DNA of 64,000 bases from Cronobacter condimenti 1330. GTDB lineage: Bacteria > Pseudomonadota > Gammaproteobacteria > Enterobacterales > Enterobacteriaceae. Location of the stretch: contig NZ_CP012264.1 of assembly GCF_001277255.1 (NCBI RefSeq), positions 1,550,001 through 1,614,000 of the forward strand, given 5' to 3'. The position numbers were made by a program, and so were the translations under genes. Within the stretch, counting starts at the first letter, position 1; the number at the start of each line of letters is the position of its first letter. The notes below the pieces were generated by a model. The model was not told the DNA's origin. It saw only the letters and a list, made by a program, of their open reading frames with translations, and did not search any database. This document shows positions 51,925-59,927 of the stretch, piece after piece.

Positions 51925-53508
51925 ATGGCATCGCTGCAGACTATCGTTGAGAGTTGTCAGGCAGACGCGGAGGATCTGGCGCAACAGGCGCAACAGCGTC
52001 TTGTGCGCTGGGAGAGGTGGCTGAAACCGGTTTTTACAGATAACGCGACAGGCGACGATCCGGGTTATGACGACGATTTCCAGCGCATCCGTGAGGAGGT
52101 CAATAAACTTTCCGGCGCGGATACGGGGCTTATCGGCGAGCTTGCCGAAAAAGTCCTCACCACCGCGTCAAAAGATATCCGTGTCGCTACGTATTACGCC
52201 TGGGCGCGGTTGCATCGCGATGGCGAAGCGGGGTTTGCTGAGGGGCTGGAGCTGCTCGCAGCGCTGCTGCAACGCTTTGGACCGGCGCTCCACCCACAGC
52301 GTGCCCGTAGCCGTCAGGCGGCGCTGGCGTGGCTTGCAGGCTCACGCGTGCTTGACAGCCTCTCGCGCTACCCGGAAGTCACTCGCGAGGATGCCCGCCG
52401 CACCGCAGGTGCTCTGGAGTTAATTGAACAGGCGCTGATGCAGGAAGATAGCGCGGCGCACCCGCCGCTTTCCGCGCTTTACGCCGCGCTTGAGGCGAGG
52501 CTAATAAAAGCCGGTGGCGTTGATGCCGTGGTACCGCAGACCACCAGCGACAGCGACGCGTCGTTATCTGCGTCCGCGCCGGCCATCCGCGCTATCACAT
52601 CCGGACGCGATCTGCTCGATCAGGCCCGACAGCTTGCCGATTATCTTCGCAATCAACCCGATGGTTGGCTCGCCGCGCATCGCATGATGAAAAGCTTGCG
52701 CCACGATACGCTTCATCAACTGCCGCCGCTCTCAGGCGACGGGCGCTCCCGCATCGAACCGCCGAAACCCGAACAGCGGGCACAGCTAAAACGTCTGTGG
52801 CTTCAGCAAAGCTGGCTGGAACTACTGGAACAGGCCGACAGTCTGTTTTCACGCGGCGCCTGCCATTTATGGCTTGATTTACAGTGGTACATTCATGAAG
52901 CGCTAATGAAATCCGGACAGGAAACCTACGCCGGGATAATTCGCGATGACCTTAACGGGCTATTAAACCGTCTGCCGGGGCTTGAGACGCTGGCGTTTAA
53001 CGACGGCACGCCGTTCGCCGACGACGTCACCCGACACTGGATGGTGCAGCAGGTGAAAGACATCACTTCTGCCAGTGACGCGCAACCTGTCGCGCTGCCG
53101 CAAAGCAGCGACGACGATGTGTTGCAACTGGAGGCAGAAGTCATCGTGCTAGCCGACAGTCAGGGCATCGAAGCCGCGCTTGGCTGGCTGCAAACCCGGC
53201 CTGCGTTGACTTCAATGCGCCAGCGCTGGCTGGTGCGTCTGCTCATGGCGCGCCTTGCCGAGCACTACGGCAAAAACGATCTGGCGCTGCACCTGCTGGC
53301 TGAACTGGAAACCTCCGCGCAGCAAATTCCGCTGTCGCAATGGGAGCCTGCGCGGCTCTTTGAAGTAGGCGCCAGACGGTTACGGCTGTTACGCATGAAA
53401 GCCGCGCGCAGCGATACCGATAAAGCGCGCCTGCAAATGGATATGGATCGTCTGCTGGCCGGGCTTATCGCTATCGATCCGGCGCGTGCGGCGGTGCTTT
53501 GTAGCTAA
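51925..53508 (+). CDS. tssA: Type VI secretion protein TssA (ImpA/VasJ family)
   Basis: TssA-type cap/priming subunit of the type VI secretion system, which starts sheath assembly on the baseplate. 527 residues from the ATG at 51925, preceded by cagggagag. An N-terminal ImpA_N domain occupies about residues 60-170 (DTGLIGELAEKVLTTASKDI and YAWARLHRDGEAGFAEGLEL), a linker rich in S, D and A follows near 200-220, and a VasJ-type C-terminal domain begins about 225 (GRDLLDQARQLADYLRNQPDG, LPPLSGDGRSRIEPP). Full length and open, so not decayed in itself. It is followed 35 bases later by tssE. No other core T6SS genes are adjacent. Confidence 0.88.
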   Translation: MASLQTIVESCQADAEDLAQQAQQRLVRWERWLKPVFTDNATGDDPGYDDDFQRIREEVNKLSGADTGLIGELAEKVLTTASKDIRVATYYAWARLHRDGEAGFAEGLELLAALLQRFGPALHPQRARSRQAALAWLAGSRVLDSLSRYPEVTREDARRTAGALELIEQALMQEDSAAHPPLSALYAALEARLIKAGGVDAVVPQTTSDSDASLSASAPAIRAITSGRDLLDQARQLADYLRNQPDGWLAAHRMMKSLRHDTLHQLPPLSGDGRSRIEPPKPEQRAQLKRLWLQQSWLELLEQADSLFSRGACHLWLDLQWYIHEALMKSGQETYAGIIRDDLNGLLNRLPGLETLAFNDGTPFADDVTRHWMVQQVKDITSASDAQPVALPQSSDDDVLQLEAEVIVLADSQGIEAALGWLQTRPALTSMRQRWLVRLLMARLAEHYGKNDLALHLLAELETSAQQIPLSQWEPARLFEVGARRLRLLRMKAARSDTDKARLQMDMDRLLAGLIAIDPARAAVLCS

Positions 53509-53543
53509 GCGGCGCATACTTTAACTCAGGGAAGGAGAAACCG

Positions 53544-53999
53544 ATGCCTGACACCCACCATGGGCCCTCGCTCTATGAAATCCTCTACGGTCATTTTGCC
53601 GGCGGTCTGGCGCTTAACGAGATAAGCGAAGAGCACCAGGTCATTTTGTCCGTGCTCGACAATATGCAGCGTATTCTCAATACCCGCGCGGGCAGCCTGA
53701 AGCACCTGCCAGATTACGGTCTGCCCGATATGACCAAAATCCTGCAGGGAATGCCCGGCACGACGCATGAACTGATTAGCACGCTCTCGGCGGTACTGCT
53801 GAAATATGAGCCGCGTCTTAAGCGCCTGGACGTCGTGCTGCTGGCGCAAACGACGCCTGGCGAATTGCGTTACGCCATTGATGCCGAGCTAAAAGGCGCA
53901 GGGCTGGTACGTTATGGCACGACATTTATGCCGGAAGGTCGGGTGCTTATCCGCCACCTCAAACAACAGCAGCTAATGGATAACCGCGCCGCGTTCTGA
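53544..53999 (+). CDS. tssE: Type VI secretion baseplate protein TssE (gp25-like)
   Basis: T6SS baseplate wedge subunit homologous to phage T4 gp25. 151 residues with the GPW/gp25 core: ILSVLDNMQRILNTRAGSLKHLPDYGLPD, then a strand-rich region (LKRLDVVLLAQTTPGELRYAIDAEL). It starts after gggaaggagaaaccg, a strong ribosome site. It sits between tssA and vasL with short gaps, so the three genes probably form one transcript. The partners TssF, TssG and TssK would have to come from another locus. Confidence 0.88.
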   Translation: MPDTHHGPSLYEILYGHFAGGLALNEISEEHQVILSVLDNMQRILNTRAGSLKHLPDYGLPDMTKILQGMPGTTHELISTLSAVLLKYEPRLKRLDVVLLAQTTPGELRYAIDAELKGAGLVRYGTTFMPEGRVLIRHLKQQQLMDNRAAF

Positions 54000-54023
54000 G
54001 TGGCGTTAGTGACAAGGACCGCC

Positions 54024-55352
54024 ATGATGACTACTTCTGAACGCCATTTTCCTGTCGGCGGCGATCCGCGCCTGTTGTCCGACTATGCCGCGCTTCGCGA
54101 CGAACTCGGCAAACTGACTCACCCGGCGCGCCCGGATGTTGACTGGCGTCGGGTTGAGCAACTCTCGCTGTCGCTCTTTGAACGCAATGGCGTTGAGCTG
54201 CAAACGGCGGCGTGGTACACCGAGGCGCGTTTGCGCTTACTCGGCGTGCCAGGTCTCAACGAAGGGCTTGCTATGCTTGAGGCGCTTATCACGCGCCAGT
54301 GGGCTGCGCTGTGGCCGCAACCGGTACACGCGCGCACCGAAATAATGCGCCACCTCAGCCAGCGTGTGCAGCAAGCGCTGCGCGCCATGTCGCTGTGCTA
54401 TGCCGATCTCGGTGCGTTGTATCAGGCGGAGCAGCACCTGACGCAGATAACTGCCGTACTGGAGCGGCTGGATCTCAAGCATGTAAGCCAGATGGCTGCG
54501 CTTCGTGAGCACCTTCATCACGCCGCTGTGCGTCTTGAAAACGACGCTTGCGAAAACAGCGCAATCCCTTATGCGATTACGCCTCCTGAGCCGGAAGATG
54601 AGCTCGCTGCCGATAACGCCCACCGGGTTTGTGTCGCCGGGCCAGCGCCTCAGCCGGTTCGCACAAAGGCTTCCGCACGGTGGCAGCCTTTTATGGCCGG
54701 TATGTTAACAATGCTGGTGGCGGGAGGGGCACTGCTGTTGGGCTGGCACATTTTTAACCCCCACGAATCAGCGCAGGCGCAGATAACCGCCTCGCTGCGT
54801 GAATGGCCGGAAGTGACAACGCAAACCGCACTGGCGCCTGAACAGGCTCACGGGTTGATGCCCGAAGCAGTCATCGCGCAAACGCGCCAGCGTATTGACT
54901 GGCTGGCCCGCCAGCCGCCTGCGCGTCATATTCGTTACGCCGGTGAACTGGCGCGTCAGGCGGGCGCGCTCTGGCCGCGAAACCCCGAGGCGCAGGCGCT
55001 GATGCGCCAGTGGCGTCAGCAAATGAGAACTGCCGCTCTGCCGCCACGGGATCTGGATGGCTGGCATGAGGGTATGACACAGCTTGAGCAACTTGCCGCG
55101 CGGCTTAACGCGCTGGATGAGCGACGCGGTCAATACCTGACGGCCAGCGAGTTAAAAACACGGGTATTTACTCTTCAGCAGGCGTTTGCCGCCACGCCGC
55201 CTGCTGAAGAGCTATTGCGCCAGATGGCTCATGAGCACCAGCAGGGCGCGGTGTCACCAGCGCTTCGCGTACAAACCGAGATCCGGCTTAACCAGTTGCT
55301 TTATCGCTATGTACTGCTGACGTCCGATGTGCCTGATAAAGTGTCGCCCTAA
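54024..55352 (+). CDS. vasL: Type VI secretion-associated protein VasL (ImpA_N domain, membrane anchored)
   Basis: VasL-type protein with an N-terminal ImpA-related domain (about 10-150, FPVGGDPRLLSDYAALRDELGKL and WYTEARLRLLGVPGLNEGL), a central transmembrane helix (about 222-243, FMAGMLTMLVAGGALLLGW) and a C-terminal helical domain. 442 residues from the ATG at 54024, which has aagga five bases upstream; a second ATG follows at once, and a GTG at 54000 is in frame but overlaps the ribosome site of the preferred start. TssA-like proteins with a membrane anchor can contact the trans-envelope complex or cap the sheath; the role is inferred. Confidence 0.82.
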   Translation: MMTTSERHFPVGGDPRLLSDYAALRDELGKLTHPARPDVDWRRVEQLSLSLFERNGVELQTAAWYTEARLRLLGVPGLNEGLAMLEALITRQWAALWPQPVHARTEIMRHLSQRVQQALRAMSLCYADLGALYQAEQHLTQITAVLERLDLKHVSQMAALREHLHHAAVRLENDACENSAIPYAITPPEPEDELAADNAHRVCVAGPAPQPVRTKASARWQPFMAGMLTMLVAGGALLLGWHIFNPHESAQAQITASLREWPEVTTQTALAPEQAHGLMPEAVIAQTRQRIDWLARQPPARHIRYAGELARQAGALWPRNPEAQALMRQWRQQMRTAALPPRDLDGWHEGMTQLEQLAARLNALDERRGQYLTASELKTRVFTLQQAFAATPPAEELLRQMAHEHQQGAVSPALRVQTEIRLNQLLYRYVLLTSDVPDKVSP

Positions 55353-55505
55353 CGTGCGTGACACCAAAACCTTCCATCAGGCATTCTCATCAGAGTCCTT
55401 TCTTGATCCAACGTACCGGGGAGCCTACGCCAACGGCTCATGTGCTGCCCCCACAGGCCGTGAGAGCATTTCACACATACCAGGGGATTAACGTCTGACG
55501 CACGG

Positions 55506-55524
55506 CGCCTGTCAGGCGTTTTTT
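55506..55524 (+). terminator. Probable terminator downstream of vasL
   Basis: Stem cgcc-tgtca-ggcg followed by six T residues, 154 bases after the vasL stop. The stem is short but the T run is good. The preceding 150 bases hold further possible stems (agcc-tacgccaac-ggct near 55423) and no gene. Confidence 0.6.
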
Positions 55525-55871
55525 CCATGCCACGGTGGACGTTCGGTATTGCAAAAAAAGCTGCCGAGTGCTTTTTCATCGTCCAGCTCCAGCTGATGAA
55601 GCTGCGCGTTATTTTTTAGTGTGGCATACCACGGCCACGGCACGACAGCCAGTAGCGGTGCCTCGCGCAGCGCGGCGGGGAGTTGCGCGTCATCGGTGCA
55701 GATAAAGGCGAGCTGTCGCGCAAGCCCCGCGCGGGCAAGCTGACGATCGAGTTCGTTTACAGGCTGTGGCCACGGGTTGATATTTTTCTGGCGAATAAAG
55801 GCGAGCGGTTTGGGCTTCGTGAGAAAACGGCGTTTATCGACGCACACGGGCTGGCACACTATGTCGCGCAG
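55512..55871 (-). pseudogene. Probable 3' remnant of a LysR-family regulator
   Basis: An open frame of about 115-120 codons on the minus strand reading INPWPQPVNELDRQLARAGL, then FICTDDAQLPAALREAPLLA and VVPWPWYATLKNN. This pattern (D-x-x-L-x-x-x-G-L-x-R, then LPAAL, then PLLAVVP) is that of the C-terminal effector domain of LysR regulators. The frame is closed upstream by a TGA at 55872-55874, and nothing resembling the N-terminal helix-turn-helix follows, so only about the last 40 per cent of a regulator remains. It lies between the T6SS fragment and yccJ. A plus-strand frame over the same bases is an alternative. The identification is tentative. Confidence 0.4.
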
Positions 55872-55927
55872 TCACGTGCGGCTTTTGAGAAACAGCTCTT
55901 AGAAGAGCAGCAACGGCCATAAAACAG

Positions 55928-55957
55928 CGGCCCTCTGCGCAGGCAGAGGGCCGAAGG
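55928..55957 (-). terminator. Terminator of yccJ-wrbA
   Basis: Eleven-base stem cggccctctgc/gcagagggccg with a four-base loop; on the minus strand it is followed by tgtttta. It directly follows the yccJ stop. Confidence 0.8.
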
Positions 55958-55958
55958 G

Positions 55959-56186
55959 TCAGACGTTTTTACGTTCGATCGTCTGCTCACCCCAGAAGAG
56001 CGAGTCTTTATCGGTTTTTTTGAAGGCGCGGATCAGCACTTCGTCGCTGCCTTCTTCCCAGATTTTCTCTGCCACTACCTCATCGTAATCGGCCACTTCG
56101 AAGATCGCCTCGGCGATTTCCGGCGACGTGTTACGCAGGCTGGCCCATTCTCCCACTCGATGGTTTTTCGATTCTTGTGTCGGCAT
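55959..56186 (-). CDS. yccJ: YccJ family protein
   Basis: Small acidic cytosolic protein of unknown function, 75 residues as in E. coli (MPTQESKNHRVGEWASLRNT and WEEGSDEVLIRAFKKTDKDS). It follows wrbA by 25 bases on the same strand, as in E. coli where the two are co-transcribed and RpoS-dependent. The E. coli gene agp that normally follows yccJ is not here; the LysR remnant and T6SS fragment lie in its place. Confidence 0.93.
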   Translation of the reverse strand: MPTQESKNHRVGEWASLRNTSPEIAEAIFEVADYDEVVAEKIWEEGSDEVLIRAFKKTDKDSLFWGEQTIERKNV

Positions 56187-56211
56187 ACGTTCCTCCAGTG
56201 AAGTGCGTGAG

Positions 56212-56808
56212 TTAGCCTTTCATTTTGACGGCGAGACCTGCCACGTATTCGCCCTGATAACGGGCGATCGCCAGTTCTTCCTGGCTTGGCTGTCGAGAGC
56301 CGTCGCCGCCTGCGATGGTGGTCGCGCCGTAAGGCGTTCCGCCGCGAACCGTAGAAATGTCAAACAGCTCCTGCGCCCCGTAACCAATGGGCACAATGAT
56401 CATTCCATGATGAGCAAGGGTAGTCCAGGTTGAGGAAATAGTATGTTCCTGGCCGCCGCCGGTACCGGTTGAGCTAAAGACGCTCCCCAGTTTCCCGTAC
56501 AACGCGCCGGACGCCCAAAGGCCGCCGGTCTGATCAAAGAAGGTGCGCATCTGACCGGACATATTGCCAAAACGGGTCGGCGTACCGACGATAATTGCGT
56601 CGTAATCAGCAAGTTCTTGCACGGAGGCCACCGGGGCGTTTTGCGTTTTACCGCCAGCTTTGGCGAAGGCTTCCGCCTGCATGGTTTCAGGCACGCGCTT
56701 AATGGTCACCTCCGCGCCCTGGACCTTTTCTACGCCTTCCGCGACCGCGTGCGCCAGCGTTTCGACATGCCCGTACATGGAATAATAAAGCACCAGAACT
56801 TTCGCCAT
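56212..56808 (-). CDS. wrbA: NAD(P)H:quinone oxidoreductase WrbA
   Basis: Tetrameric FMN flavodoxin-like quinone reductase, type IV. 198 residues from the ATG at 56808 (MAKVLVLYYSMYGHVETLAH), the E. coli length; the longer open frame adds 29 unrelated residues. FMN-phosphate loop YYSMYGHVE, TPTRFGNMSGQMRTFFDQTG and SSTGTGGGQEHT are intact. It forms an operon with yccJ. Confidence 0.96.
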   Translation of the reverse strand: MAKVLVLYYSMYGHVETLAHAVAEGVEKVQGAEVTIKRVPETMQAEAFAKAGGKTQNAPVASVQELADYDAIIVGTPTRFGNMSGQMRTFFDQTGGLWASGALYGKLGSVFSSTGTGGGQEHTISSTWTTLAHHGMIIVPIGYGAQELFDISTVRGGTPYGATTIAGGDGSRQPSQEELAIARYQGEYVAGLAVKMKG

Positions 56809-57210
56809 CAGCCTTGCTCCTGTATCAGTGTTTGTCCGGCAGCGGCTATCGCTGCGTTCATCCATAAAGAATATGCCTCTGGCGTCAGAGTGCAAATTAT
56901 CGGATAAAAAACCTTTAAAAATAAGAATTTATCTATAGCAAATCCATTTGTAGCATTAGGTCACATTTTTCCCGCTCCGGAATTTTTTAATCATAAGAAT
57001 GCCTTATTAATCGTTTCGTCAGATTCCTCGTCGAAACGACAGATTGATGTTGCAGAATGTTTCTGGAGAGTGGCGGTAGGGGCCGTTCTGGCTAAGCTTT
57101 TAATCACGCGGCAACGATAATGGCTTCGGCCCAACGCCGTGAGGTGAAAGAATCCTCTTTTACTGAATGCAGTATGATGTCTAATGATTCACACAATCTG
57201 GAGGTCAGAA
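56809..57210. other. Intergenic region between wrbA and ymdF
   Basis: About 400 bases holding the divergent promoters of wrbA (minus) and the KGG protein gene (plus). It is A/T-rich at 56900-57020. No open frame with protein character or structured RNA was recognised. Both neighbours are stationary-phase (RpoS) genes in E. coli. Confidence 0.5.
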
Positions 57211-57384
57211 ATGGCAAACCATCGTGGTGGTTCAGGTAATTTCGCAGAAGATCGTGACAGAGCATCAGAAGCAGGTCGTAAAGGTGGCCAGCAGAGCAGC
57301 GGGAACTTTAAAAATGACCCGCAACGCGCCTCCGAAGCTGGGAAAAAAGGGGGCAAAAATAGTCATGGCGGCGGCCGTAGTTAG
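57211..57384 (+). CDS. ymdF: KGG-repeat stress protein YmdF
   Basis: Small, very hydrophilic general-stress protein of the GsiB/con-10 (KGG) family. 57 residues from the ATG at 57211, preceded by tggaggtc; an in-frame ATG at 57184 is upstream of that site and less likely. Two tandem copies of a repeat, RASEAGRKGGQQSSGNF and RASEAGKKGGKNSHGG, with Asp-Pro/Glu-Asp spacers, make up most of the chain. Composition (G, K, S, N, no large hydrophobics) suggests an intrinsically disordered, desiccation- or stress-associated protein; the molecular role is unknown. Related to E. coli YmdF and YciG. Confidence 0.93.
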   Translation: MANHRGGSGNFAEDRDRASEAGRKGGQQSSGNFKNDPQRASEAGKKGGKNSHGGGRS

Positions 57385-57447
57385 CGCCACACATGACCGA
57401 CATTAACCGCCCCATCTGAAAAGAAACGGTTAATCGCAAACCCCCTG

Positions 57448-57474
57448 CCGCCGGGTATCCCGGCGGTTTTTTTA
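57448..57474 (+). terminator. Terminator between ymdF and rutG
   Basis: Stem ccgccggg/cccggcgg with a tat loop and seven T residues on the plus strand. It serves ymdF and overlaps the rutG stop end. Confidence 0.9.
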
Positions 57475-58809
57475 TGCCTGTGAAGGTGGGTCCTGCGGGG
57501 CGAGAATCGGCTCGGGCGTGCTCTTTGGCTTGCGGCTTAGCAGCGCGTTTAATGCGATAGCCCCAAAGGTCGCCGTGCCAATGCCCCCAAGCGTAAAGCC
57601 GCCCAGCGTCAGCGCAAAATCGCCCGCACCCAGCACCAGGGTCACCGCCACCATAATCAGATTGCCGTTCTGGCTCAGATCCACATGGTTTTGCACCCAG
57701 ATCCGCGCACCCGCCACTGCAATCAAGCCGAACACTACAATTGATGCGCCGCCGATGACCGGGGCCGGGATGGTATGAATAAGCGCGCCGAATTTGGGCG
57801 AGAAGCCCAGCAGGAGCGCGATCGCGGCGGCCGCTACAAATACCAGCGTCGAATAGACTTTGGTTACCGCCATCACGCCGATATTTTCCGCATATGTCGT
57901 TACGCCGCTGCCGCCCACCGCGCCGGAAAGCATCGTTGCCAGCCCATCACCGACGAACGCGCGCCCCATGTACGGGTCCATATTGTGCCCGGTCATCCCG
58001 GCAACGGCTTTCAGATGGCCGAGGTTTTCCGCCACAAGAATTACCGCCACCGGCGCGATTAACATAATTGCCTGGACGTTAAACGTCGGCGCGGCAAAAT
58101 GCGGCAGACCAAACCAGGCGGCCTGAGCCACCAGTGTGAAATCCACCGGCTTACCCAATCCCAGCACGTTAGTGAAGAGCGCATAAAGTGCCCAGGCGGC
58201 AATCAGCCCCATCAGAATAAGCAGCCGCTGGATCATGCCGCGTGTAAATACCGCGACCAGGCCAATACAGAGCACGGTCATCACCGCCATCCAGCCATCA
58301 AACCCGCTCGCCGAGACACCTTTTACCGCAATCGGCGCGAGATTAAGCCCAATCGCCATCACCACCGCGCCGGTGACCACAGGTGGCATGAGCCGCTCTA
58401 TCCAGCGGGTCCCCGATTTCATCACCACCACGCCGATAAGCGTGTAGAGCAGCCCGCAGGCGATGATGCCGCCGAGCGCCACGCTCATGTTCGGGTTAAG
58501 CCCCTGACCGCTGAACCCCGTTGCGGCAATAACCACACCGACAAAGGCGGCGCTTGAGCCGAGATAGCTTGGCACCCGTCCGCCGGTTATCACAAAAAAC
58601 AGCAGCGTACCGATACCAGACATCAGAATCGATAAATTCGGATCAAGCCCCATCAGTAGCGGCATCAGAACCGTGGCGCCAAACATCGCCACCGCGTGCT
58701 GCACGCCCATTACCAGCGTCTGGCCGGGAGAGAGCGTTTCGTCGGGAGCCACTACGCCGCCGGCGGGGCCGGCAGGTTTACGCCAGTGAGGAAACCAGGA
58801 ATTGGCCAT
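57472..58809 (-). CDS. rutG: Pyrimidine permease RutG
   Basis: Nucleobase:cation symporter-2 family uracil/pyrimidine permease in the inner membrane, supplying substrate to the Rut pathway. 445 residues (E. coli 442) with about 14 hydrophobic segments. NCS2 features: QHAVAMFGATVLMPLLMGLD, a substrate-binding region with VAENLGHLKAVAGMTG and GGSGVTTYAENIGVMAVT. Last gene of the rut operon, 17 bases after rutF. Confidence 0.97.
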   Translation of the reverse strand: MANSWFPHWRKPAGPAGGVVAPDETLSPGQTLVMGVQHAVAMFGATVLMPLLMGLDPNLSILMSGIGTLLFFVITGGRVPSYLGSSAAFVGVVIAATGFSGQGLNPNMSVALGGIIACGLLYTLIGVVVMKSGTRWIERLMPPVVTGAVVMAIGLNLAPIAVKGVSASGFDGWMAVMTVLCIGLVAVFTRGMIQRLLILMGLIAAWALYALFTNVLGLGKPVDFTLVAQAAWFGLPHFAAPTFNVQAIMLIAPVAVILVAENLGHLKAVAGMTGHNMDPYMGRAFVGDGLATMLSGAVGGSGVTTYAENIGVMAVTKVYSTLVFVAAAAIALLLGFSPKFGALIHTIPAPVIGGASIVVFGLIAVAGARIWVQNHVDLSQNGNLIMVAVTLVLGAGDFALTLGGFTLGGIGTATFGAIALNALLSRKPKSTPEPILAPQDPPSQA

Positions 58810-58826
58810 GTTTATCTCCTGTGGAG

Positions 58827-59327
58827 CTAAGAGGCGAGCCCGCAGACGGGGCGTGCCAGGGCGTGATAGCAGCGGTCAAACCACACCAGACCGTGCGTAT
58901 CGTCGGTGCGTGCAATCTCCAGCACGCGGCACAGCAGCACATCATGGGTGGAGACCGGCACCACCTGTTCCACCTGGCAGTCGAATGAGACCACCGCGCC
59001 TTCCAGTTGCGGACAACCGGTGACGCCGTATCGCCAGCGGGCCGCGGCGAAGCGCTCCGCCATCGGCGTTTTGCCGCCGAAGAGCCCGGAGAGTGCTTCA
59101 TGCCCGGCGGCGAGCGTGTTAACGCAAAGCGTGCCGTTGGCCTGGAATATCGGCCAGACGGAGGCATTGCGGTTCAGGCACACCAGCAGCGTTGGCGGGC
59201 TGTCGGTCACACTACACACCGCCGAGGCGGTAAATCCCGCTATACCTGCCGGACCGTCTGTGGTGACGATATTGACGGCGGCCCCGAGCCGGGACATGGC
59301 ATCGCGAAAAGCCTGTTGTTCACTCAT
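58827..59327 (-). CDS. rutF: Flavin reductase RutF
   Basis: NADH-dependent FMN reductase that provides reduced flavin to RutA. 166 residues (E. coli 164), flavin-reductase-like beta-barrel with FTASAVCSVTDSPPTLLVCLN and the phosphate-binding NASVWPIF, ending CYHALARPV. It follows rutE by 9 bases. Confidence 0.96.
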   Translation of the reverse strand: MSEQQAFRDAMSRLGAAVNIVTTDGPAGIAGFTASAVCSVTDSPPTLLVCLNRNASVWPIFQANGTLCVNTLAAGHEALSGLFGGKTPMAERFAAARWRYGVTGCPQLEGAVVSFDCQVEQVVPVSTHDVLLCRVLEIARTDDTHGLVWFDRCYHALARPVCGLAS

Positions 59328-59336
59328 AACCCCTCC

Positions 59337-59927
59337 TTAAATCACGGCGCACGCGTCGTCAAAGCGAAGACGCGGCAGGCGCGGGTGCAGCTTGTCCGCA
59401 TCGCCATAACCAATATTGATAAGCAGATTGCTCTTCCAGGTGGTGCCGCTGAAAAACGCGGCGTCGACGGCGTCCCGGTCAAAGCCGGACATCGGGCCGG
59501 TGTCGAGTCCGAGCGCCCGGCAAGCCATGATGAGATAGCCCGCCTGAAGCGAACTGTTGCGAAAGGCGGTTTCCTCAGCGACCGCCGGGCTTGAGGTAAA
59601 CCAGGCGCGGGCATCGGCGTAGGGAAAGAGCTGTGGGAGTGCCTCGTAAAACGCGCTATCCCAGGCGACGATAGCAGTCACCGGCGCACGCATCGTTTTC
59701 TCGACATTCCCGCTGGAAAGAGCGGGTTTAAGGCGCGCTTTCGCCTCGGGCGTTTTGACAAACAGCAGCCGCCCCGGTGAGCAGTTGGCGGAGGTTGGCC
59801 CAAGCTTGACCAGATCAAACAGGTCGCGCAGTTGCGCATCGCTGACGGGCGTATCACGCCAGGCGCTGTGGGTACGGGCATCAGTAAATAACGTGGCGAG
59901 CGCGCTGGCGCTCAGAGCTTCGCTCAT
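59337..59927 (-). CDS. rutE: Malonic semialdehyde reductase RutE
   Basis: Nitroreductase-family flavoprotein reducing malonic semialdehyde to 3-hydroxypropionate, the end product of the Rut pathway. 196 residues, the E. coli length. FMN-binding THSAWRDTPVSD and GPTSANCSPGRLLFV motifs, and SGFDRDAVDAAFF are present. Its start overlaps the rutD stop by 4 bases (ATGA). Confidence 0.96.
   Translation of the reverse strand: MSEALSASALATLFTDARTHSAWRDTPVSDAQLRDLFDLVKLGPTSANCSPGRLLFVKTPEAKARLKPALSSGNVEKTMRAPVTAIVAWDSAFYEALPQLFPYADARAWFTSSPAVAEETAFRNSSLQAGYLIMACRALGLDTGPMSGFDRDAVDAAFFSGTTWKSNLLINIGYGDADKLHPRLPRLRFDDACAVI

Noticed and set aside
51710..51931. 73-codon minus-strand open frame between serT and tssA
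   Set aside because: Arg/Ala-rich shadow of a non-coding stretch with no start signal or family resemblance.
55683..55922. Plus-strand open frame (TTG start, ending in FEKQLLEEQQRP) across the LysR remnant
   Set aside because: It starts at TTG with no ribosome site and no recognisable family; the minus-strand frame over the same bases looks more protein-like. Kept only as an alternative.
51533..55958. tRNA-mediated island with attachment sites
   Set aside because: No integrase gene and no direct repeat of the serT 3' end was found downstream, so a defined island with att sites cannot be claimed.
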